NCBI RefSeq assembly: GCF_029433395.1
Contig: NZ_JAQTHW010000002.1
Span: 1,426,001 to 1,490,000, forward strand
Length of the DNA stretch: 64,000 bases
Reading direction: 5' to 3'
Source: Bifidobacterium sp. ESL0763
GTDB lineage: Bacteria > Actinomycetota > Actinomycetes > Actinomycetales > Bifidobacteriaceae
Each line of letters starts with the position of its first letter. Position 1 is the first letter of the stretch. Shown here in pieces: positions 27,457 to 36,238 of the stretch. Made by a program: the position numbers and the translations under genes. Below the pieces are notes generated by a model. That model had not been told where the DNA came from. It searched no databases and saw only the letters and a list, made by a program, of their open reading frames with translations.

Positions 27457-27948
27457 TCATCGCACCGCTCCGTCCGAAAAATTCGTGACGATCCGCTGCA
27501 GCGCGGCGACCAGCCCCGTCTGCTCGGCCGGCCCCAAGCCGTCGGCGATCCGGGCGTTGATGCGCGCCATCACCTGGTGGATATCGTCGATGCGCGCGTC
27601 CATCAACCGTCGGCCTTCGTCGGAAAGCGCGAGCACGATCTGCCGCCGGTCGCTTTCCAGCTGGGACGTTTCGACAAGCCCCGCGGTTTCCAGGCGCTTG
27701 ACGATGCCGCGGATGGTGGGATGGCTCAGCACGAACCGGTCGGCGATCTCGCGCTGCGTGACGACATGGCCATGCGCGTCATGCAGGTAGACCATCAGCG
27801 TGATCTGCGGGCCGGTGAGGCTGTAGCCTGCGAACATCGAGGCGACGCGGTTGTTGAGCTCCTTCTCGATCAGGGTGTTGGCCACCTTGATCAGCGGGCC
27901 GAGCCCGTCGGCTCCGTGGCCGTCCGCAAGTTCGTCTTCCATATCCAT
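27457..27948 (-). CDS. MarR-family regulator
   Basis: A 163-residue winged-helix regulator. The recognition region is VVTQREIADRFVLSHPTIRGIVKRLETAGLVE, followed by the wing QLESDRRQIVLALSDEGR, as in MarR proteins. Likely a dimeric repressor released by small ligands. It is upstream of, and in line with, the MFS exporter. The start codon at 27948 overlaps the operator-like site and has no Shine-Dalgarno sequence; a second ATG at 27942 does not have one either, so leaderless or weak translation is possible. tRNA-Leu lies 54 bases upstream. Confidence 0.9.
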   Translation of the reverse strand: MDMEDELADGHGADGLGPLIKVANTLIEKELNNRVASMFAGYSLTGPQITLMVYLHDAHGHVVTQREIADRFVLSHPTIRGIVKRLETAGLVETSQLESDRRQIVLALSDEGRRLMDARIDDIHQVMARINARIADGLGPAEQTGLVAALQRIVTNFSDGAVR

Positions 27949-27957
27949 AGCTTGCTA
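27948..27957. promoter_or_regulatory. Candidate MarR operator at its own start codon
   Basis: TAGCTTGCTA, the reverse complement of the site at 27307-27316, overlapping the first base of the marR start codon. Such a position would allow strong autorepression. Confidence 0.6.
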
Positions 27958-28002
27958 CACTAATGGCAACCGACGACGCAAGCCAGTTCCACAAGTCCGA
28001 TG

Positions 28003-28084
28003 TGCGCGCAAAGGGACTCGAACCCTCACGAACAAAGTCACAGGAACCTAAATCCTGCGCGTCTACCAATTCCGCCATGCGCGC
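28003..28084 (-). tRNA. tRNA-Leu (TAG)
   Basis: An 82-base class II tRNA on the minus strand: acceptor GCGCGCA paired with TGCGCGC, anticodon TAG (28050-28048) in the loop between CAGGA and TTCCTG, a variable arm, and T-loop GGTTCGAGTCC. It reads leucine codons CUA/CUG, not stop codons. Confidence 0.96.
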
Positions 28085-28379
28085 GACGCCACCCAATCTA
28101 TCAGACGCCGGCCACAAGAAGCCCCATGGCTGCCAGCGAACAAACAGGGGAGCGAAAACGTTATCCCCCTCACAGCCGATGACGCCATGGCGCCAACGTA
28201 ACGGCCATTTGCCAACGATTCGGCAACCAGGCGCCGACCATGCGCCGCCGGCTTGCCACCATTTGCAATACTTTCGGCGGCCGCAGACAGCTGTCGGTCT
28301 ATGATATGCAAGAAAGACAAACCCCGGCGCGCCCGCCGAGCCCACCAAAAGCCTACAGAACACAGGAGAACCACAGCCC

Positions 28380-29381
28380 ATGTCAGCACTCATCCAACCG
28401 GCGACGCTGTTGTTGATCATCCTGATCGGATACCTCTTCAAACGCTTCGGCATCCTGGGGGCGAAGGACTACCACGTGGTGCAGGTGATCGAGTTCGACA
28501 TCGTGCTGCCCGGGGCCATCATCTACTCGTTCGCCACCAACCCGCACCAGATCAGCCTGCTGCTGCTCTCCGCGTTCTCGCTGTGCGCCGCCGCGATCCC
28601 GCCGCTGCTGGTCTTCCTGGCCACGCGCCACCGGCCCGTCTCCGACCGCGCGTTCCTGATGCTCAACAGCAGCGGCTTCAACGTTGGCTGCTTCGGCTTC
28701 CCCATGCTTCAGGCCTTCCTCGGCCCCGCCGCGCTGGTGCCCGCCGCGATGTTCGACATCGGCAACAACATCATGGTCGCGGCCGGCACGAACGTGCTCA
28801 TGCAGAACCTGCTGCACATCGCCCCCGGCAAGACGCTCGCCGAGCAGAACGCCGGCGACGCGCCCACGCTGCCCCGCGTCAAGGCCACCGACCGCGACGC
28901 ACGCCGGCTGCAGCGCCGGGCGCTCATCGCCCACATCATCAAGGGATTCGTCATCTCCCCCGCGTTCGACACCTATATCCTGATGGTCGTGCTCATGCTC
29001 TTCAACTTCCACTTCCCCACCTGGATCGCGCAGGTCTCGCAGCCTTTCTCGGCCGCCAACGCCTTCTGTGCGATGGTGATGGTCGGCATGCTCACCGACC
29101 TGCCCGCTTCGAAGCGCGACCTGAAGTTCGTCGGCGAGGTGATGGCCTGGAGGATGCCCTGCGCCATCGTCTTCGCGCTGGCCGCCTGGTTCCTGCTGCC
29201 CTTCGACCCGCTGGTGCGCGAGGCCGCGGTGATGTGCTGCCTGGCGCCGACCGCCATCTTCGCCACGATGTTCACCGACAAGGTGCTGGGCAATGCCAAG
29301 CTCGCCGGGTTCATCCTGTGCCTGACCGCGGTGGTGGGCACCGTGATGATGAGCGTGGCGCATCTGATCATCCACATGTGA
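28380..29381 (+). CDS. AEC-family (auxin efflux carrier-like) transporter
   Basis: A 333-residue membrane protein with ten predicted helices in two halves of five, starting ALIQPATLLLIILIGYLFKR. The family hallmarks NSSGFNVGCFGFPML and, in the second half, VMCCLAPTAIFATMFTDKVLG are present, with a charged central loop at residues 155-190. Bacterial AEC proteins include malate and other organic acid carriers; the substrate here is not evident. AGGAG lies 11 bases before the ATG. The 295-base gap upstream of it (after tRNA-Leu) contains no other gene I can support. Confidence 0.9.
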   Translation: MSALIQPATLLLIILIGYLFKRFGILGAKDYHVVQVIEFDIVLPGAIIYSFATNPHQISLLLLSAFSLCAAAIPPLLVFLATRHRPVSDRAFLMLNSSGFNVGCFGFPMLQAFLGPAALVPAAMFDIGNNIMVAAGTNVLMQNLLHIAPGKTLAEQNAGDAPTLPRVKATDRDARRLQRRALIAHIIKGFVISPAFDTYILMVVLMLFNFHFPTWIAQVSQPFSAANAFCAMVMVGMLTDLPASKRDLKFVGEVMAWRMPCAIVFALAAWFLLPFDPLVREAAVMCCLAPTAIFATMFTDKVLGNAKLAGFILCLTAVVGTVMMSVAHLIIHM

Positions 29382-29454
29382 TCGCGGATTCGCCCGATGG
29401 GTCCTGTGGGTTCCGGGCGATGGCGGGATTCCGGGGCTCCCAAAACCTATCGGC

Positions 29455-30111
29455 CTACTCTGAGATGACGCTCCTGACCGCCGGGGCCAAGGCGACGAAC
29501 GCCTTGTGGCGGTGCGAGATCGCGTTCTTCTCTTCCGCGCTCATCTCGGCGCTGGTGAGGCCGCCCTTCTGCTCGTCGGGCACGAAGATCGGGTCGTAGC
29601 CGAAACCGTTGGCGCCGCGCCGTTCGCGGATGATCGTGCCGTGCATCTCGCCGAGCCTGGCGACCTCCCGCGCCTGAGGCGCCGAGCCGTCACCGCGCCT
29701 GGCCACGCAATGCTCCGGCACCACCAGGGCCGCGTCGCAGCAGAACCTCGCGCCGCGTTTGGCGTCGGGGATGTCGGCGATCTGGGCGAGCAGCAGGTCG
29801 ATGTTGGCCTCGTCGTCGCCGTGCACGCCAGACCAGCGCGCCGAAAGGATGCCGGGGGCCGCGCCGAGCACGTCGACGATGAGCCCGCTGTCGTCGGCGA
29901 GCGCCGGCAGACCGGTGCGATTCGCCACGTCGCGGGCCTTGAGCAGCGCGTTCTCCTCGAAGGTGACGCCGGTCTCGACGGGGTCCGGCAGGTTCAGCGA
30001 CCCGGCTGACACCAGCTCGACGTGCCGGGCGTCATCGCCCAGCTCGGCGGCGATGATGGTGCGGATCTCGGGCAGCTTGCCCTCGTTGTGTGTGGCGACG
30101 ACGATCTTCAT
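29455..30111 (-). CDS. rdgB: dITP/XTP pyrophosphatase (RdgB/HAM1)
   Basis: Hydrolyses non-canonical purine nucleotides (dITP, XTP) to keep them out of DNA. The 218 residues start VVATHNEGKLPEIRTII, with ADDSGLIVDVLGAAPGILSARW in the middle and FGYDPIFVPDE near the end, all typical. Residues 131-155 form an insertion (ARRGDGSAPQAREVARLGE) relative to the E. coli enzyme. It lies downstream of rph, separated by a very strong hairpin. Confidence 0.95.
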   Translation of the reverse strand: MKIVVATHNEGKLPEIRTIIAAELGDDARHVELVSAGSLNLPDPVETGVTFEENALLKARDVANRTGLPALADDSGLIVDVLGAAPGILSARWSGVHGDDEANIDLLLAQIADIPDAKRGARFCCDAALVVPEHCVARRGDGSAPQAREVARLGEMHGTIIRERRGANGFGYDPIFVPDEQKGGLTSAEMSAEEKNAISHRHKAFVALAPAVRSVISE

Positions 30112-30142
30112 CTTCCATTCCCTCCAATTATCGTTAAAAGGA

Positions 30143-30197
30143 AATGCGCCATAAACGGGCCGCTCACTTGCTCTCAGCGGCCCGTTTATGGCGCATT
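30143..30197 (-). terminator. rph terminator with 22-bp perfect stem
   Basis: Bases 30143-30164 and 30176-30197 are perfectly complementary over 22 bp with an 11-base loop. On the minus strand CCTTTTAA follows. It begins five bases after the rph stop codon and would isolate rph from rdgB. Confidence 0.85.
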
Positions 30198-30202
30198 CGC
30201 GT

Positions 30203-30967
30203 TCAGTCCTTGGCGAGCGCCGCGTTCTGCGCGCGCTGCAGCTCCTTGTTGCCCTTCTCGGCGAGGTCGAGCAGCGTGCCCAGCTCCTCGCGACTGAAGG
30301 GGCGGTGCTCGGCGGTGCCCTGGATCTCGATGAACTTGCCGGATCCGGTCATGGCCACGTTCATGTCGGTCATGGCCTGGCTGTCCTCGACGTAGGGCAG
30401 GTCAAGCATCGGCGTGCCGTTGATCACGCCGACGGAGACCGCGGAGATCTGGTCGGCGATGGCCTTCTCGGCCGAGCGGATGTGCCTGTGCTCCTCGGCC
30501 CAGTGCAGCGCGTCGACCAGCGCGACGTAGGCGCCGGTGACGGAGGCGGTGCGGGTGCCGCCGTCGGCCTGCAGCACGTCGCAGTCCAGCTGCACCTGGT
30601 TCTCGCCCAGCGCCTTCATGTCGATGACGCCGCGCAGGCAGCGGCCGATCAGACGGCTAATCTCGTGGGTGCGGCCGCCGATCTTGCCCTTCACCGATTC
30701 GCGCGGGGTGCGTTCTGAGGTGGCGCGCGGCAGCATCGCGTATTCGGCGGTGACCCAGCCGAGGCCGGAGTCCCTGCGCCAGCGCGGCACGCCGGGGGCG
30801 AAGGTGGCGGTGCACATCACGCGGGTGTTGCCGCATTCGATGAGTACGGAGCCTTCGGGAGCGTCGGTGAAATGACGGGTGATCCTGACGGGGCGCAGCT
30901 CGTCGACGGCGCGTCCGTCGGGGCGCACCACGGTGTTTTCGTTGAGCAAATCCTTGATTTGAGCCAT
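30203..30967 (-). CDS. rph: Ribonuclease PH
   Basis: Phosphorolytic exoribonuclease that trims tRNA 3' ends. The 254-residue protein shows [19 protein letters not shown] at the start, the conserved [20 protein letters not shown] and [19 protein letters not shown], and [20 protein letters not shown] near the end. Length is normal. rdgB follows on the same strand, a pairing common in actinobacteria. Confidence 0.97.
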   Translation of the reverse strand: MAQIKDLLNENTVVRPDGRAVDELRPVRITRHFTDAPEGSVLIECGNTRVMCTATFAPGVPRWRRDSGLGWVTAEYAMLPRATSERTPRESVKGKIGGRTHEISRLIGRCLRGVIDMKALGENQVQLDCDVLQADGGTRTASVTGAYVALVDALHWAEEHRHIRSAEKAIADQISAVSVGVINGTPMLDLPYVEDSQAMTDMNVAMTGSGKFIEIQGTAEHRPFSREELGTLLDLAEKGNKELQRAQNAALAKD

Positions 30968-30982
30968 ACCGTCAACCTATCA

Positions 30983-31621
30983 TCAGCCGCGCACGGAGCC
31001 GATCAGCGGCTTCTTCGGCAGGATCCGGTCGATCACGTAGAGCACCAGCCCCAGGATGGCGAAGCCTATGATACACAGCACGATGTTGATCCACATCTGG
31101 TTCCAGCCGATCTTGCCCACGTCGATGAAGCCATATGGATAGGGGTTGCCGTGCGCCTCCGGGCCGGAATGGGGCCAGAGCTGCGCGCGGATGAGCACGA
31201 ACGCCAGATAGAACGGGAAGTAGATGAGCCAGGTGAGCACATAATGCCACTTGAAGCGTTTGTGGGCGTCGAAGAGGATGAAGTCGATCGTGGCGAGGAT
31301 CGGCGCGGCCTTGTGCAGGATGACGTTGGTCATGACGCCGAAGACGTACTTCGAGGTCAGCGGGTTGGCCGGCGGCAGCAGCGTGGCCGCCACGATGCCG
31401 GTGATGAGGATATAGAGCGTCAGGATGCCCTTGAGCCAGGCCGGAGGCTGCTTGCCGTCGATCAGGCAGGCCACGCCGGCCCACAGCATCACCAGGCCCA
31501 GCAGGAAGTTGGTCTCGTAGGTGAAATAGACCCAGTAGCTGGGCTCGCCCCAGGCCACGCTCGTCCACGCCAGGCACAGGAACGCGATGACGATACGGTA
31601 GATTCCGACAAAATATTTCAT
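30983..31621 (-). CDS. Pr6Pr-family membrane protein
   Basis: 212 residues with six predicted membrane helices. The pattern YFTYETNFLLGLVMLWAG, ILHKAAPILATIDFILFD and GNPYPYGFIDVGKIGWNQM fits the Pr6Pr membrane family, whose biochemical function is unknown to me. The start at 31621 (MKYFVGIYR) was chosen because upstream in-frame sequence is not membrane-like or conserved; the ribosome site is weak. It precedes rph by 15 bases on the same strand and may be cotranscribed. Confidence 0.8.
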   Translation of the reverse strand: MKYFVGIYRIVIAFLCLAWTSVAWGEPSYWVYFTYETNFLLGLVMLWAGVACLIDGKQPPAWLKGILTLYILITGIVAATLLPPANPLTSKYVFGVMTNVILHKAAPILATIDFILFDAHKRFKWHYVLTWLIYFPFYLAFVLIRAQLWPHSGPEAHGNPYPYGFIDVGKIGWNQMWINIVLCIIGFAILGLVLYVIDRILPKKPLIGSVRG

Positions 31622-31837
31622 GCCGGCCAGTTTAGGGAAACCGGGCGAAAACGGGGCCCGCGCGGCCTGCTGACACGCCGGGAATCCGGCGGAATGTCTA
31701 CTTATAGTCATTGCCACTAAAAATCGGAATCGCACGCTAGACTGGGGTCTTGATACGCAAGGCGGCGCCCGCGATGGCGTCACACGCGGCGCCCCGGCAC
31801 CTCGCGTCGCCGGGCACCGCTTTCAGGGAGGTATGGG

Positions 31838-33160
31838 ATGTTCGAAGGTTCACCGGCCCTTATGACCGATATGTACGAATACACGATGCTCGACGCGGCG
31901 CTGCGGGACGGCACCGCCCAGCGCAAATGCGTCTTCGAGGTCTTCACCCGCCATCTGCCGGCCGGCCGGCGCTACGGCGTGGTGGCCGGCACCGGGCGCA
32001 TCCTCGACGCGCTCGAGGACTTCCACCTGGGCGAGGCGGACCTGAAATTCCTCGCCGACCGCAAGATCGTGAGCCCCGAGACCCTCAAGTGGCTCGAGGA
32101 CTTCAGGTTCACCGGCTCGATCAAGGGCTACCGCGAGGGCGAGATGTACTTCCCCGACTCCCCCATCCTCGAGGTGGAGGGCACCTTCGGCGAGTGCACG
32201 CTGCTGGAGACGCTGCTGCTCTCCATCCTCAACTACGATTCCGCCATCGCCGCCGCGGCCTCGCGCATGTCCAGCGCCGCCGGCGACCGACCCTGCATGG
32301 ACATGGGCGGACGCCGCGCCAACGAGTGGGCCGCCGTGGCCGCCGCACGCGCCGCGGTGGTCGGCGGGTTCCAGGGCACCGCGAACCTGCTCGCCGCCCA
32401 GCTCTACGGTCTGAAGGCCATCGGCACCTCGGCCCACTGCTTCACCCTCGTCCACGATTCCGAGCGCGACGCCTTCGCCTCGCAGATCAGGGCGATGGGC
32501 ACAAACACCACGCTGCTGGTCGACACCTACGACATCAAGGAAGCCATCAAGACGGCCGTCGATGTGGCGGGCCCGGAGCTCGGCTGCGTGCGCATCGACT
32601 CCGGCGACCTCGCCGCGCTGGCCCAGCAGACACGCAACCAGCTCGATTCCCTCGGCGCCAAGGACACCAAGATCACCGTGACCAACGACCTCGACGAGTA
32701 CGCGCTGGCCGCCCTGCAGGCCGCGCCGGTCGATTCCTATGGCGTGGGCACGATGCTGGTCACCGGCTCCGGAGCGCCCACCTGCGCGATGGTCTACAAG
32801 CTCACCGAACGCGAGGGCAAGGACGGCGAGATGATCCCGGTGGCCAAGAAGTCCGAGGACAAGGCCACCGTCCCCGGCCGCAAGCTGGCCTTCCGCTCCT
32901 ATGAATATGGCCTGGCCAACGGCGAGCACGTCATCTCCGGTTCCGAACAGAAGCTGGCCGGCTACCGGCCGCAGGACGGCTGGAAGGACCTGATGGTCAG
33001 CTATATGGACCACGGCGAGGCCAACAAGAAGTACCAGGGCCACGACGCCATCACCGCCGCGCACGACCACCACGCCAAGGCGCTGGCCGAGCTGCCGATC
33101 ACCGCGCAGTCGCTGATGAAGGGTGACCCCTCCATCCCCACGTCGATCGACGTGCTCTGA
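31838..33160 (+). CDS. pncB: Nicotinate phosphoribosyltransferase
   Basis: Converts nicotinate to nicotinate mononucleotide in the NAD salvage pathway. The 440-residue protein starts with TDMYEYTMLDAAL and has MDMGGRRANEWAAVAAARAA, GTSAHCF around the catalytic-loop histidine, CVRIDSGDLA and YGVGTMLVTG, all family features. The ATG has GGGAGG six bases upstream. A hairpin follows the stop codon. Confidence 0.95.
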   Translation: MFEGSPALMTDMYEYTMLDAALRDGTAQRKCVFEVFTRHLPAGRRYGVVAGTGRILDALEDFHLGEADLKFLADRKIVSPETLKWLEDFRFTGSIKGYREGEMYFPDSPILEVEGTFGECTLLETLLLSILNYDSAIAAAASRMSSAAGDRPCMDMGGRRANEWAAVAAARAAVVGGFQGTANLLAAQLYGLKAIGTSAHCFTLVHDSERDAFASQIRAMGTNTTLLVDTYDIKEAIKTAVDVAGPELGCVRIDSGDLAALAQQTRNQLDSLGAKDTKITVTNDLDEYALAALQAAPVDSYGVGTMLVTGSGAPTCAMVYKLTEREGKDGEMIPVAKKSEDKATVPGRKLAFRSYEYGLANGEHVISGSEQKLAGYRPQDGWKDLMVSYMDHGEANKKYQGHDAITAAHDHHAKALAELPITAQSLMKGDPSIPTSIDVL

Positions 33161-33184
33161 GGGCGCACCCGTCTCAGAACCGCA

Positions 33185-33218
33185 GAATGCCTCCGACCCG
33201 CACAGGCCGGAGGCATTC
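33185..33218. terminator. Hairpin between pncB and DUF3039 gene
   Basis: GAATGCCTCCG (33185-33195) pairs with CGGAGGCATTC (33208-33218), an 11-bp perfect stem between two converging genes. No T-run on either side. Confidence 0.6.
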
Positions 33219-33255
33219 GCATATCAACGCCATATAAAAGGGCCGACAGAAAAAC

Positions 33256-33585
33256 TCAGCCCATCATCTCCTCATAGATGCGCTTGCAGTCCGGGCACAC
33301 CGGATACTTCGACGGGTCGTGCTTGGGCACCCAGATCTTGCCGCACAGCGCCACCACGGGCCTGCCGGTGAGCTGCGACTCCCGCATCTTGTCGCGCGAG
33401 ACATAGTGCGCGAAGCGGTCGGCGTCGCCGTCGTCGCTCCGCTTCGTCTCCTCCTTGGTCTCGGGGCGCTCGAGCACCGCGGTGCCCGCCCCCGAATCCG
33501 GATCCGACGAGGGGTTCCGGAAACCGGCCTCGTCCCAAGCCAGCCCGGCCATCCTGTCGTCAATTCCCATACGTTCCTCGTTCAT
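33256..33585 (-). CDS. DUF3039 family protein
   Basis: A 109-residue actinobacterial protein of unknown function. The C-terminal block RPVVALCGKIWVPKHDPSKY is followed by PVCPDCKRIYEEM, giving Cys residues that could bind zinc; this is the DUF3039 hallmark. The N-terminal half is acidic and variable. The start at 33585 has AGGAG six bases upstream; an in-frame ATG at 33633 lacks one. Confidence 0.88.
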   Translation of the reverse strand: MNEERMGIDDRMAGLAWDEAGFRNPSSDPDSGAGTAVLERPETKEETKRSDDGDADRFAHYVSRDKMRESQLTGRPVVALCGKIWVPKHDPSKYPVCPDCKRIYEEMMG

Positions 33586-33697
33586 CGCGATCTCCTTGCC
33601 ATCCGTATCCGTTATCCTCCATGATTCTAACAATCCATGCGGCCATGCGTGACGGCCGAAGGGCCATAAATCAGCATCAGGCGCTACCCTTGGGAAT

Positions 33698-34198
33698 ATG
33701 ACTATTGCAGTATGTCCAGGTTCCTATGATCCAGTTACCGCGGGTCATCTGGACGTGATCGAGCGCTGTGCGCGCATCTTCAGCGAAGTGCATGTGGTGG
33801 TGGCGGTCAACGCAGCGAAAACGCCGATGTTTTCGGAGTCGACCCGTGTCGACGTCATCCGCAGGGCGCTCGTCAAGGACGGATATCCCAACGTGAAGGT
33901 GGCCTCCACCACCGGGCTCATCACGGACTACTGCACCAAGGTCGGCGCGACGGTCATCGTCAAGGGCCTTCGGCAGAACGGCGATTACGAGGCCGAGCTG
34001 GGCATGGCGCTCGTCAACCGCAGGCTCTCCGGGGTCGAGACCCTGTTCCTGCCCGCCGATCCGATTCTCGAGCACGTATCCAGCACCATCGTCAAGGACG
34101 TGGCGCGCCATGGCGGCGACGTCACCGGCATGGTCCCGGACTGCGTGGTCTCGATGCTCGACGAAGCACTGAAGAAGGAAAAGAGTCACCATGACTGA
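33698..34198 (+). CDS. coaD: Phosphopantetheine adenylyltransferase
   Basis: Penultimate enzyme of coenzyme A synthesis, transferring AMP from ATP to 4'-phosphopantetheine. The 166-residue protein has the nucleotidyltransferase TAGH motif (14-17) in [15 protein letters not shown] and the conserved [20 protein letters not shown]. The later SS-T-x-x-R/K site reads [10 protein letters not shown], with Lys where many homologues have Arg. Its 3' end overlaps the following gene by 8 bases. Confidence 0.95.
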   Translation: MTIAVCPGSYDPVTAGHLDVIERCARIFSEVHVVVAVNAAKTPMFSESTRVDVIRRALVKDGYPNVKVASTTGLITDYCTKVGATVIVKGLRQNGDYEAELGMALVNRRLSGVETLFLPADPILEHVSSTIVKDVARHGGDVTGMVPDCVVSMLDEALKKEKSHHD

Positions 34199-35099
34199 TC
34201 AGACGAACCTCACCGACGAGGACGAGCAACGCGACGCCACCGTCGTGCCCATCGACGCGCTTTCCGCGGCTCCGGCCAAAAGCGGGGACGAGAACCGGGA
34301 CGAGGACGACAAGACCGGGCCGATGGAGGCCTCGAAGCTCCACGTCGCCGGTACGCGGACGGACAATGCGACGGATAATATCGACGACGCGGACGATGCC
34401 GACGCGCAGGCTCCCGCCAAGCCCGAGGTCCACTTCACGGCCGACAACCTCCCCGACCTGCAGGAGCACAACCATCCCATCGACGAGACCGAGGACGAGG
34501 CCGCGCAGGACGACGAGGCCGAGATGGATTACGCGACGAGCAGAAGCCGCGACGAGTTCACCACGGTCTATGACATCATCGACCAGCTGAGTGAAACCGT
34601 CGAGGACGCCAAGGCGAGCATCTTCACGCCCAACACCGTGCGCCTCGACCGCGACGAGCTCACCGACCAGCTCGACCAGCTCAAGACGATGCTGCCGGTC
34701 CAGCTCGAGCGCGCCTCGTCGCTGATGAGAGAGTCGGAACGCCGGCTCGAGAACGCCCAGGCCGAGGCCGACGCCATCGCCGCCGACGCCAAGAACCAGG
34801 CCACGCAAATCGTGCAGGACGCGCGGGCGCAGGCCGAATTCCTGGCCGACCACGAGCGCGTCACCGACCTGGCCCACCAGAAGGCGGACGCGATCATCGA
34901 GGCCGCGCAGGTCAAGGCCACCAAGCTCACGCAGGGCGCGAACGCCTATTGCGCGGACGTGATGAAGAGCCTCAAGGAGCAGCTGGCCACCTACGGGCGC
35001 GACGTCGACGCCGGCATCAAGGTCATCGACGAGCGCCAGCGCGCCGCGGCCAAGAAGCTCGTCGACGACCAGCAGAACGACAACGATTCGGAGCAATAA
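34191..35099 (+). CDS. DivIVA/SepIVA-like coiled-coil protein
   Basis: A 302-residue soluble protein. The first 115 residues are acidic and disordered; residues about 125-300 are an Ala/Glu/Lys/Gln-rich coiled coil with [20 protein letters not shown]. The C-terminal part and the gene order match the mycobacterial sepIVA (Rv2927c)-DUF177-rnc cluster, where SepIVA is an essential DivIVA-like cell-division and envelope protein. The assignment leans on synteny. It starts within coaD (8-base overlap), so the two are coupled. Confidence 0.75.
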   Translation: MTDQTNLTDEDEQRDATVVPIDALSAAPAKSGDENRDEDDKTGPMEASKLHVAGTRTDNATDNIDDADDADAQAPAKPEVHFTADNLPDLQEHNHPIDETEDEAAQDDEAEMDYATSRSRDEFTTVYDIIDQLSETVEDAKASIFTPNTVRLDRDELTDQLDQLKTMLPVQLERASSLMRESERRLENAQAEADAIAADAKNQATQIVQDARAQAEFLADHERVTDLAHQKADAIIEAAQVKATKLTQGANAYCADVMKSLKEQLATYGRDVDAGIKVIDERQRAAAKKLVDDQQNDNDSEQ

Positions 35100-35105
35100 G
35101 CAGCA

Positions 35106-35723
35106 ATGGCAAGACCAGAAGATTCGCAATGGGCCATCCCCGTCGGCCAGATCTCCGCGCGACCGGGCATGAGCAAGCCGGTGGACGGCGATTTCCCGGC
35201 GCCCAGCGGCATCGGCGACAACATCGTGGGCGTGCGCGAGGGCGATTCGGTCCGGGTCCACGGCTCGTTCGATTCCATCGCGGACGGACTGGTGTTCATG
35301 GGCCGCTTCACCGCGCCGATGCACGCCGAGTGCACCCGCTGCCTGAAGCCGATCGACAGGGACTGGGACCTGGACGTCACCGCGTTCTTCCCCTATGACT
35401 CCTCCCAGGCCGCCGATACTCGCCATGGCAAGCACGGCGAGGTGGACATCGTCGCCGGCGAGGACGAGGCGGAAGACACCTACCCGCTCAGCCACGACGG
35501 CGGTTTCGCCGACATCGAGGCCCTGCTGCGCGACACCATGGTGGAGCATCTGCCGCTCCAGCCGCTCTGCCGCCCGGACTGCAAGGGGCTATGCTCCCAG
35601 TGCGGCGTCAACCTCAACGACAATCCCGGCCACCACCACGACGTGATCGACAACCGCTTCGCCGCCCTGGCCGGCCTCAAGGCCCAGCTGGACGAAGAGG
35701 CGCAGGCCAAGAAGAGCGACTGA
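35106..35723 (+). CDS. DUF177 (YceD-like) protein
   Basis: A 205-residue protein. It shows the family's Cys-containing core: MHAECTRCLKPIDRDWDLDV and, after an acidic insertion, LCRPDCKGLCSQCGVNLN, likely a zinc-binding pair. DUF177/YceD genes nearly always lie directly before rpmF, as here, and have been linked to 23S rRNA or large-subunit assembly. It starts six bases after the SepIVA-like gene. Confidence 0.92.
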   Translation: MARPEDSQWAIPVGQISARPGMSKPVDGDFPAPSGIGDNIVGVREGDSVRVHGSFDSIADGLVFMGRFTAPMHAECTRCLKPIDRDWDLDVTAFFPYDSSQAADTRHGKHGEVDIVAGEDEAEDTYPLSHDGGFADIEALLRDTMVEHLPLQPLCRPDCKGLCSQCGVNLNDNPGHHHDVIDNRFAALAGLKAQLDEEAQAKKSD

Positions 35724-35843
35724 GACCGGCGTTGCGGCGAACCGTCCGGCACATGGTACGCAGGCCGTCGGCTTGTACCGATGGTGCTGTATGATTTAAC
35801 ACGCTTAAGCTCAAGTTTAGTTCGAACGAAATAGAGGAATACC

Positions 35844-36038
35844 ATGGCACTGCCAAAGTACAAGACTTCGCGAGCCAACACGCATTCGCGCCGCTCCAAT
35901 TGGAAGGCCAGCGCGGCCAAGACCGTCGCCTGCCCCAATTGCGGAGCGCCGACCCTGCCCCACATGGCTTGCCCGAGCTGCGGTTCGTTCCGCGGCCGCG
36001 TCTATCGTGAAGCCATTGACTCGAATCTGAGCAAGTGA
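35844..36038 (+). CDS. rpmF: 50S ribosomal protein L32
   Basis: A 64-residue protein with the basic N-terminus [20 protein letters not shown] and a four-cysteine zinc ribbon (CPNCGAP...CPSCGSF). This is the zinc-containing form. It is followed by a strong intrinsic terminator. Confidence 0.97.
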   Translation: MALPKYKTSRANTHSRRSNWKASAAKTVACPNCGAPTLPHMACPSCGSFRGRVYREAIDSNLSK

Positions 36039-36059
36039 GTCTTGTTCATCTTTCATAGG

Positions 36060-36094
36060 TGACCCTGCCATCGACGGGTGGCGGGGTCATTTTT
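36060..36094 (+). terminator. rpmF terminator
   Basis: An 11-bp stem with one G-U pair (36060-36070 with 36079-36089) followed by TTTTT (36090-36094), a classic intrinsic terminator 22 bases after the rpmF stop codon. Confidence 0.88.
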
Positions 36095-36238
36095 ATTGAT
36101 TCTGTTTTTGTCATCTACCAGTACCGCAACCACGCAGACGTGTCACCTGCCCCAATCACCGGCCCCGGCCATCCATCCGGCCGCATGCGATTGGTGCCCG
36201 CGATATGTGCGACGTGGCCCGAACGCAAAGGAAGCCCC

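Noticed and set aside
28003..28084. tRNA-Leu with anticodon TAG as a suppressor of the lysC amber codon
   Set aside because: The gene-level anticodon TAG (CUA/CUG leucine codons) is an ordinary leucine tRNA; an amber suppressor would need anticodon CTA.
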